Shown: positions 57,034 to 64,000 of the stretch, one piece after another
How positions within the stretch are numbered: the first letter of the stretch is position 1
How the letters are laid out: each line of letters opens with the position of its first letter
Assembly: GCA_012064385.1 (NCBI GenBank)
Contig: QRDG01001872.1
Coordinates: 62,001 to 126,000, forward strand
Direction: 5' to 3'
Length of the DNA stretch: 64,000 nucleotides
Origin: Puccinellia tenuiflora
Lineage: Eukaryota; Streptophyta; Magnoliopsida; Poales; Poaceae
Notes under the pieces: model-generated
What the model was told of the DNA's origin: nothing
Database searches by the model: none
Seen by the model: the letters and a program-made list of their open reading frames with translations, nothing else
Position numbers and translations under genes: made by a program

Positions 57034-58929
57034 TCTATACCTAATAATAAAAGCGTTAAGTCTTCCGCGGTTTGGTTTGGTACGTCATTAAAACTATCCC
57101 TATAGTTTAAAAAAATTACCCACCACTGCCATCCATAAGTTAAAAAACGATTCAGAATTTCTTTCCGTTATTTCGTTTCGTACATCGCAGCTTTCTTTCC
57201 CTTCTGCCCGAGTCGCACGGGGACGCGCTCCTCTGCCATGGTCACGTCTCCGGTGAGTCCGCGGCCACCCCGCGGCGCCTCCATCCCCACCGGAGCGATG
57301 TACCAGTACATCGGATCGAGGCTGGATGTGGTGAGGCTGCCGGCGGACAGAGTCACGGAGCGACAAGGGCGTAGGCTACAGGCGGAGATGCAGCAGCACT
57401 GTCGCCGGCCTACCGAATACCGGCTCCCTTGCCCACGGCTACGACCACCGGCGTTCGGATCCCGTCGCACGCTGCCACCCCGTCGGCCCTGTCCCTTCTC
57501 CACCATTGAAGAACGGGGCGCAGTGAGATCCCACCCACCACGAGGGTAGAGCCCGGATGGAGCTCCGTGGCGATTGAGCTCTCGGTGCGGAGGTGGTGTT
57601 GCCCGCCGCTATCGCGTCCTTGGCCGTGCCGGCCGGGGTCCTTGGTGTCGGCAAGCCTGGAGATCCGCGACCACTGCGGCGTCCGCAGACTGAATCGCAT
57701 CAGCGCAGTAGGGGAACTGCGCGACCTGCAGCTGCGCATAGGACGCCTTGACCGCTGAGCTGAACAGGGCGCTGCCGCAGGGGGAGATGCTGCTGGCCGG
57801 GATTCCCCTAAGATTTTATAGGTATTTTCAGTCTGTTCTCATGTTGGAGGAAAAATCCGTTCTCTGTATTTTTCAGATTGCTGCCCGCCCCATGTTCAGT
57901 TGGAGATGAAGCAACGTCGGGGCCTTGATGCAGTCCTCTTTTGATGGTCTTTTAGTTTGCTGCAGTTCTAGACGTAAAAATTTGTGTAGATTTGGAAGAT
58001 ATATTTTGCATATGTACTGGGCTGGCATGTGTACTTGCCAATGGATACGAAATCTGAAACCTTAAGTTATGTTGTTATATCAAAATACCTTATGCCTATA
58101 TCAGTATACTTTTGGAAAGTATTCCAGAATTTGTAGAAGGCGCTGTAGCCGGTTACATGTCCTGCCTTCTGAATAAAACAATACAGGGGTTGGTGACTAT
58201 AATTCAGTGTTTCTCTACTTGTACTAAAAAGATGTGGATTTGGTCAATACAATGGCATGTACTGACACTGAACTTGGAGTCGGATTCTCCTATTTTGGTG
58301 TTCGAATTCTTCTGAATAAGCATATCGTTGCTGGCATCCAAAATTACGTAATCAATATTTGTTTTCTTTTATTAACGGAGTACAAAGGAAGTGATGATTT
58401 TTTTTCCTTCAGATTTTCTTTGTCGTCGTGTTGTCATATCTGTTCTCTTTATATTACTGTATACCGCATCAAAAAGAAAAATTGGTCATGAGAATTTTAT
58501 GTTCTCAACCGATCAGTCAATATTTTTAAGGAAAGGGAATTTTTGGGACCGAATGGCCACACCTATAAAAAGCGGCCAAAGTTTTTTCACGTATACGCGC
58601 AGCAAGCACTATGACCGCACCATGTCAAAAAATTCTGTCTGCTGAAGAACTTCCCTGCTACGCAAGCCGCGCATATTTCTTGACGTAAACAAGCTAGCAT
58701 AAATAAAGAACACCATTTCTTTATAGGTGGTCGACAGGAAAGACATTTTATTCTCAATGGTAGCATCCCATCCCTAATATAAACTGATTGTTGAAAATGG
58801 AAATCTGCATTGCCTATAAATCTATACCTAATAAAACTCACCCTCTACAACATATGGAGGCGGCGGCGCGAGTAGGAGTAGATAGTCTTTTTTTTCTCTC
58901 CCGTTGCAACGCACGGGCATTTTTGCTAG
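57034..58929 (+). mobile_element. Helitron 1, non-autonomous
   Basis: It starts TCTATACCTAATAATAAAAGC and ends with a hairpin CCCGTTGCAACGCACGGG and TTTTTGCTAG. The host bases are A before (57033) and T after (58930). TC start, CTAG end with a hairpin about 10 bases before it, and A/T insertion are the Helitron features. The interior has a GC-rich block (57180-57790) with frames on both strands and then AT-rich sequence. No Rep/helicase is encoded. Confidence 0.85.
58821..58929 (+). mobile_element. 109-bp mini-Helitron sharing the end of Helitron 1
   Basis: A second TCTATACCTAATAAAACTC start, preceded by A, lies only 109 bp from the CTAG end. The unit has both termini and may be a minimal Helitron or the 3' part of a chimaera. 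Confidence 0.5.
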
Positions 58930-59217
58930 TATACACGGGAGTTATTAAGAGGCTCTGAATTTCCATATCATGCAGAAATTTACAGAAATAAGATTCACAC
59001 AAATTATTACACGACAAATTATTCACCGCATCATCGATCATACATGTATTTGCAGCAGCCGTAACCGCCACCATACCATGCATCCGTCCAGTTCCACATT
59101 CCGACATGGATCGGAACCAGGCACACATAGCCGTCGGACTGACCATGGCCACTAGAGTCCGGATACCAACTCAACTCGAAGCATGCTTTCATCCCGTTCA
59201 TCCCGCTTTATAAATAA
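58930..59217. other. spacer between Helitron ends
   Basis: No gene or further element recognised. Confidence 0.4.
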
Positions 59218-59242
59218 CTAGTTAAGTGTCCGTGCATTACAA
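59218..59242 (-). mobile_element. Helitron 3' end, minus strand
   Basis: The minus strand reads TGTAATGCACGGACACTTAACTAG followed by T. It resembles the end of Helitron 1 (AACGCACGGGCATTTTTGCTAG). The rest of this element would extend right; its TC start was not found. Confidence 0.4.
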
Positions 59243-59867
59243 ACAAAATATATTTTTTTATTGTTAAGTTTATCAATATAATACATATGCAAAAAGACAC
59301 TCACAAGATATTCCAAAAGTATAAAAGATTCCACCTCGTTTGAAGTGTACATAGGTAAGAAGTATAATCTCACATTCGAAAATGAAATAAGCACCCGACT
59401 AATATCTATTACTTGATGCTATTTAGATATTGTCGTACAATGTGTAGGGATGTTGTCTTGTGTTTCATTTTTATGATACTTGAGCAAGTGTAACAAAAAT
59501 AATAAAGCTTACATAGCCGCACAACCAAAACGTCAAGAGGCGATAAAGCAACATGAATATGAAGCCGAGCATGTACTCCGGGATGCCTGAACACTCCACA
59601 CCATGCCATAGGGCACATGAGCTCCACTACGACGCCTCTAGGAGGGCAATGGAGCACAACTTCACCTTCATCTTCACCCAATCCAAAATTCATCCGGAAC
59701 CCTGACACAGGAAAGAGCACCTCGAAGACGTCCTCAAGAGGAAAGCGACACCTGTGGGCATTGCCACCATCAGTGCCAAAGCACGGGGCTTTCGCCCCGT
59801 ATGTGACACAAAGAGGGTTGAAGGACGCACGCGATAAGAGCAGACATCCAACGCCAAACGTCGATGC

Positions 59868-60158
59868 TTGTCCGTGTTGATCAGGTCTTTTGCAACTCTG
59901 CCTGGGACATCAGAGAACCACATGCTCAGTGCACTGTCATCAACTTTATCGGATCACCGCCTGGTCCTACTGTCAAATCAAAGTGGTCCGCCCAAGCGGT
60001 TTAGATTTGAGAACTTTTGGATCTTCATGCGACGCTTCGAAGTCGTGGTTTCTGCCGCCTGGAATAGTCCCTCTACCCACACCCATCTGGTCCACATTCT
60101 CAACCACAAGCCGCCTATATCGGAGCAAACACTTACATTCTTGATAAATTTCCCATGA
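59868..60158 (+). pseudogene. LINE endonuclease fragment
   Basis: A 96-codon frame with LSDHRLVLLSNQSGPPKRFR, FENFWIFMRRFEVVVSAAWN, the last beta strand (SDH) and following linker of APE-type LINE endonucleases. It ends before any reverse transcriptase. It is unrelated in orientation to the LINE at 39858-42030. The 350 bp upstream hold no recognisable feature. Confidence 0.6.
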
Positions 60159-60244
60159 CATACTTCAGAACTAACCCGCCGGGGGTTAGTCGTCGGCCAT
60201 CTTGAGCCGCACCACCTGCCTTCATCTCGTCAATGGCCGCCCGG

Positions 60245-60245
<1 letters not shown>

Positions 60246-60279
<34 letters not shown>

Positions 60280-60286
60280 GGGGGGG
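60246..60286 (+). repeat. G homopolymer, 33 bases plus 7
   Basis: 33 consecutive G (60246-60278), one A, then 7 G. It could form G-quadruplexes. The exact length is the kind of value that is unreliable in assemblies. Confidence 0.9.
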
Positions 60287-60379
60287 CAAACCCACGCTCC
60301 ATCGAGCCGTTCTCGGCCGTCACGACTCACGAGTCGCCCCCAACCAGCCCATCACCACGCACCCACCACGAGAACCAGT

Positions 60380-61239
60380 GAAATTGGCAAAGTGTCCTAC
60401 TCTATAATACTGCCTACAATTTTCGTGGAACACTTGTGGGCTCTGATAATGTAAAATTATCATAGCATGTTTCCTAGCTAATCTTTATGTTTTCTAATAT
60501 AAAGCCTCCATCAAAAATACAATTTGCAACTATATAATGGCACTATCTCTTCCCATGATGAATAAATTAGATTGTTACATCGTAGGATGATGCTGATTAA
60601 TGTTAATATTGCATGCAACGATGAAGAAAGGGACACCACATGTAACATGTTTAATTATTTCGAAACACAAGCGGTTTTCCACACAACTAATTGTGCTATT
60701 TATTAGTAAGTTGTGTTTTCTTGGTATGTGAAAATGAGTTAATGGCGTTGTCTACAAAAACGGAGGGAGCTAGTACTAGTATAAGTTTTGTAGAACGGGA
60801 GTGCATTGATAATGAAAGGTAATATAGTGCTGTTTGAGAAGCTTAAAGTTGGAAGTGATTGATGACGGGTTCATAGGAGCTGTGAAAAAAATGATACTAT
60901 AGTGGGCTGGCTCACGGTTCAGGGGTAGGTTTGCGTGTGGTCGATTTTGGTTCGTGGTCTGTTTGGATATTGGGCTGATTGATTAGAGGCCCTAGCCAGT
61001 TTCGGTCTCCAAAAATTAGGAATTCTCGGGCTCAATGCATCTCCGTTTAATAGTCGGCAACTGGCTACCGTTCGTGATTCCTACTTTCTCCTGATCGTAT
61101 TCGTGTTCTGGTATGAACCGGGTTCGGCCGACGTATACCACTATCATATTCATATACTCCTATATGGGACACGCACGGGCCATCGATCGATCAACCGCTT
61201 GCTGTCACGTACGTACGTCGATCTACGCGTCCCATAGCC
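60380..61239 (+). promoter_or_regulatory. upstream region of the J-domain gene
   Basis: The distal part is AT-rich and has a Stowaway-like end remnant (ACGGAGGGAG at about 60760). Near the gene, CCTATATGGGAC at about 61160 is a possible TATA box about 80 bases before the start codon. No other regulatory site is supported. Confidence 0.4.
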
Positions 61240-62175
61240 ATGGCGGCCGGTGCCAGGAGCGGAGGCAATGTGGGGACGGCTGCGCCCGAGAAGCTCCAGG
61301 GCCTCGCAGAGGAGCGCTTCCTCGCCGGTGACGTGGTCGGCGCGCTCCGGGCGGCGCGGGAGGCCCAGGCGCGCTGCCGGATGCCGATCCCTTCCAGCCT
61401 CGCCCACGCCCTCGCCGCCTACGAGGTCCACGCGGCCGCATCCGGCTCCACCGGCAGGAACTGGTACGCCGTCCTCGGCTTCGGCGGCGGCGCAGGTGGC
61501 ACGGTCAAGCGCGAGGAGATCAAGCGCCGGTACCGGCGGCTGTGCCTCGTCCTGCACCCCGACAAGAACAGCTCCGCAGCAGCCGACGGCGCCTTCAAGC
61601 TGCTCCAGGAGGCCTGGGCCGCGCTCTCGCCCCGCCACCCGCCTCCTCCTCCTCCTTCCGCCGAGCAGAAGCCGAGTAACCACAGCCGACCACCACCGGC
61701 CGCCACCGCGCCAAAGGAGGCCGAGAAGCGCCACGCCGATCAACCGGCTGCCTCCGACAGGTCCTACTCTTGCGGACCGAAGCCTCGGCAGAGGGCGCCG
61801 CCGCCGCGCACGTCCCGGAGCGTCAACTGCCTCATGTGCGACCGGAAGTACCAGGCCCCCAACGACGAGTACGAGGTGCGGTTCTGCGTGGAGTGCCAGG
61901 AGCGGCTGAGGAAGCCAGTTCATGCCTATGCGGAGAGACCGGAGACTCGGCGCCGGGGAGGACAACGCACACGCAGCTTCTCGTGCCCGGGTGCGTGCCC
62001 AGTCCCAGGGTGCCGGGGGCAGTATGTGCCGTGCATGGTCGCCGTCGAGAAGTGGCAACTTCGCTGCACGTTGTGCCGCCACGAATCGGCGGGTCCACCA
62101 ATTAGTCGGGACGATCTATATGATCTGTGTGCAGATGCTGTCTCAGCTCGTTTTACAAGCGGGGGATGTGCTTAG
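61240..62175 (+). CDS. J-domain (DnaJ-like) protein with C-terminal Cys motifs
   Basis: 311 codons, one exon, ATG in good context (AGCCATGGCG). Residues 15-65 form a helical N-terminus as seen in plant J-proteins of the DUF3444-related class. Residues 74-132 are a J domain (NWYAVLGF .. RRYRRLCLVLHPDKNSS .. AFKLLQEAWAALS) with the HPD motif at 106-108, which stimulates Hsp70 ATPase. A Pro-rich linker follows, then Cys pairs C197/C200, C216/C219, C249/C253/C258 and C276/C279 that look like zinc ribbons. The usual Gly/Phe region and DnaJ central zinc finger are absent, so it is a type III J-protein. Partner Hsp70 and clients are unknown. The codons are GC3-rich, as in many grass genes. Confidence 0.88.
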   Translation: MAAGARSGGNVGTAAPEKLQGLAEERFLAGDVVGALRAAREAQARCRMPIPSSLAHALAAYEVHAAASGSTGRNWYAVLGFGGGAGGTVKREEIKRRYRRLCLVLHPDKNSSAAADGAFKLLQEAWAALSPRHPPPPPPSAEQKPSNHSRPPPAATAPKEAEKRHADQPAASDRSYSCGPKPRQRAPPPRTSRSVNCLMCDRKYQAPNDEYEVRFCVECQERLRKPVHAYAERPETRRRGGQRTRSFSCPGACPVPGCRGQYVPCMVAVEKWQLRCTLCRHESAGPPISRDDLYDLCADAVSARFTSGGCA

Positions 62176-62339
62176 CTTGTAAACACGAGTAAACGTGCGG
62201 TTGGAATTCAAAATTTGAATATGTAAAACTTATAGTTTCAATTCACACATAGCTAAGTGTAGTTTTGAGGAGCTCTTTGGTTCGTAGGGATATGAAAAAC
62301 ATGGAAATATGATTTCATGACGCAGTGAATCTATATCTA
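62176..62339 (+). other. 3' flank of the J-domain gene
   Basis: AT-rich and short. GAGCTCTTTGGTTCGTAGGG at about 62269 resembles the end of a MITE, cut by Helitron 2. No canonical AATAAA lies before 62340. Confidence 0.4.
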
Positions 62340-63405
62340 TCTATACCTAATAATAAAAGCAATCAAGTTTCCGCGGTTTGGTTTGGTCCGTTATTGAAAT
62401 TATCCTTAAAGTTGTAAATAATTACCCACCTCTACCACCCGTTAGTTAAAAAACGGTTTGGAGACCTAATTTTCTGTCAGCCGTGCGGTCGTAGCTCTTT
62501 CCCCTTCCTCCTCATGTTCGTGCGCATAGCCCTGCTCTGGCTCGTGAAGGTTCCGCTTCGAGGCTTCGACGCGCAACACTGTCCGGCAACCTCATACTCC
62601 ACGGCGAGGTATTGAGGCGAGCGGGCGCCACCGCCGATGTCGTCGCAAGCTGCATCTATGCGGCCGCGGCTGACGTGTTGGACGCCGATGATTGGTACCG
62701 CCGCCAGACAAACAACTGGGCAGGGTGGCTTTCCGCGCCAGCTCCATTGGGCGAGGTACTCGACCGGAGCACACGCGTTGACGGAGCCGGTGACGTTCGG
62801 CGGCGGCAGTGGATTGATTCGGCCTCCCCTAGAGTCTAGAGCTAGCTAGCTAACATGTTTTTTTATCGAGCAATGCTTCACCGATGTTATTTACTGCTAG
62901 CTAGCGAGGATTAACACATGGTGATGATCGGTAGAGCTCTTGCATGTCAAACATGCTTCCGATGGATTTCATCGGCATACGGAAAATAAAATACGTACAA
63001 TCCACGACAGTGAAGACTTGGGCATCTTTGATCAATTATCGATCGGGCTGCGCTCCATGCTCACGAAATTTTGTTCAAAACGCCAAGACTCACGGATTAA
63101 GCTGAGTAGCACTATGCATTCAAGCTAGACATCGTCTATCAGAACGTCGTAGCATCCGCTTGCGAGGTACATGATGGAGTATAGGCATGTTGATTTTTAA
63201 GACGGCAACAGCATAGAGCCGCAGACGCGGTTTGCGAGGTACATAGTAGAGTATAGGCATGTTGATTTCTAAAAACGTAAAATTATTCTACGCTTGTTGG
63301 CCGACCGACTTTGGAGCAACATTATTCTAAACAGTTATGAAGATACACTTTTTAAACAATAGTTTATTTTCTAACTACCGTTGCAACGCACGGGCACGTT
63401 TTTTA
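62340..63405 (+). mobile_element. Helitron 2, 3' end degenerate
   Basis: It starts TCTATACCTAATAATAAAAGC after an A, and the next 100 bp match the start of Helitron 1 (CCGCGGTTTGGTTTGG, AATTACCCACC). The 3' hairpin CCGTTGCAACGCACGG is at 63378-63393, but the CTAG end is missing and the sequence runs into another Helitron-like start. GC-rich frames at about 62500-62840 are not recognised. Confidence 0.65.
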
Positions 63406-64000
63406 AGCAATAAGCCTTCTTCCGGTCCGTTGTTAATTTTACCGTTCTACCCTCCCACCAAATCGCATATTACAGCAAGCTGCCACCGTATCGGTTCGTT
63501 TCTTTTTCTTCTTCTCTCCCCGGCCGAACGAGCCGCCATGCTACACGACAGAACACACCCGTTGGGCAATGCCGCTACCACCAAGAATCCAAGATCTCTA
63601 GCCAATGGAGTCGCCGCCCTCCTCCACCTGTGGAACGGAACGACCGTTGCCCCAATCCGCGCTTCCCGTACCTGGTTCCCCCAGCGGCTGATCCCCCGTC
63701 CCCATCTCCAATTTGGCTGCCGCCACCCGCTCGAGCTGCCATCGTTGTCGCCGCCCAGATCTCCTCCTGCTCGCCCATGGCCACCGCCACCACTCCGCCG
63801 GAGACAGCACTCCCCTTACTTGCTCCTCATCCATCACAGTAGTTCCCTACTGCCGAGTATGTTCCCGTCCCAAATCCCCATGGACCTCAAACTCACTCTG
63901 ACATTGACCGCCTTCGTACGCAGCTCCCCACGGGCGAGGGCAGGCCGCGGTTCAGTAGGTACGTGGTCCTTGGGTGCATGTGTGGCGGTGCGCGTCCCTA
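63406..64000 (+). mobile_element. possible third Helitron, continues beyond the window
   Basis: AAGCCTTCTTCCGGTCCGTT resembles the segment just after the Helitron 1 and 2 starts (AAGTCTTCCGCGGTTTGG). It continues with a CT-rich and GC-rich block (63500-63860) with short frames that I do not recognise. The first bases (TC..) are not seen, so it joins Helitron 2 without a clean start. Confidence 0.35.

Noticed and set aside
57238..57758. GC-rich frames inside Helitron 1 as genes
   Set aside because: Short overlapping frames on both strands with no similarity; could be captured sequence but cannot be supported.
60755..60775. A full Stowaway MITE near 60760
   Set aside because: Only one end (ACGGAGGGAG) is visible; no matching CTCCCTCCG end was found to the left.

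Overview
This is a plant nuclear window, almost certainly from a Triticeae grass (wheat, barley, rye or Aegilops group). The strongest pointer is the 8.6-kb Copia element at 7671-16291, whose LTR ends and initiator-Met primer site are those of the BARE-1/WIS-2/Angela group. Stacked LTR elements, CACTA, Stowaway, PIF/Harbinger, Mutator and Helitron elements fit the same picture. The species cannot be decided from the sequence. No tRNA, rRNA or CRISPR locus was seen. Only two genes look intact.

Layout. 1-7042: a minus-strand Gypsy-type LTR element holds a solo LTR (1383-6352), which in turn holds a CACTA mini-element and two further solo LTRs, all bounded by readable target-site duplications. 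7043-24761: plus-strand element A, a gag-protease retroelement without reverse transcriptase or integrase. Its 5' LTR is split by the Angela-type Copia (7671-16291) and by a 4.6-kb solo LTR (17192-21748) that carries a 166-bp periodic array. 24762-31343: related element B, with two LTRs, a duplicated primer site and a gag-protease gene collapsed by an internal deletion. 31344-39631: minus-strand element D of the same non-autonomous type, with another solo LTR inside its coding region. 39632-42030: an LTR/primer-site remnant, then a LINE fragment interrupted by a hAT-like element.

42600-50000 is gene-proximal and rich in DNA elements. It holds a Stowaway MITE, a broken F-box/DUF295 gene, a 353-bp Mutator-like MITE, a long-TIR Mutator-like element that looks like a Pack-MULE and contains a broken PIF/Harbinger element, a 162-bp perfect palindrome, and a poly-A-tailed retroposon inside a decayed Copia LTR. 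50108-54120 is an LTR interrupted by a 2.2-kb Mutator-like element whose core is a hierarchical array of small hairpins (about 34 bp within a 203-bp unit). 54121-55060 is GC-rich with 30-bp and 149-bp tandem repeats.

55540-64000 holds the genes: an intact F-box/DUF295 gene (minus, 55540-56841) and a single-exon J-domain protein gene (plus, 61240-62175). Around them are Helitrons with recognisable ends (57034-58929, 62340 onward, and a minus-strand end at 59218), a LINE fragment and a 33-base G run. The F-box gene and the pseudogene 13 kb away are same-strand paralogues, and the intact copy preserves the empty site of the MITE beside the broken one. I see no concerted pathway: the genes appear independent and the transposons explain most of the sequence. 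The most unusual items are the hairpin array, the perfect palindrome, the 166-bp array inside an LTR and the multiplied primer-binding sites.
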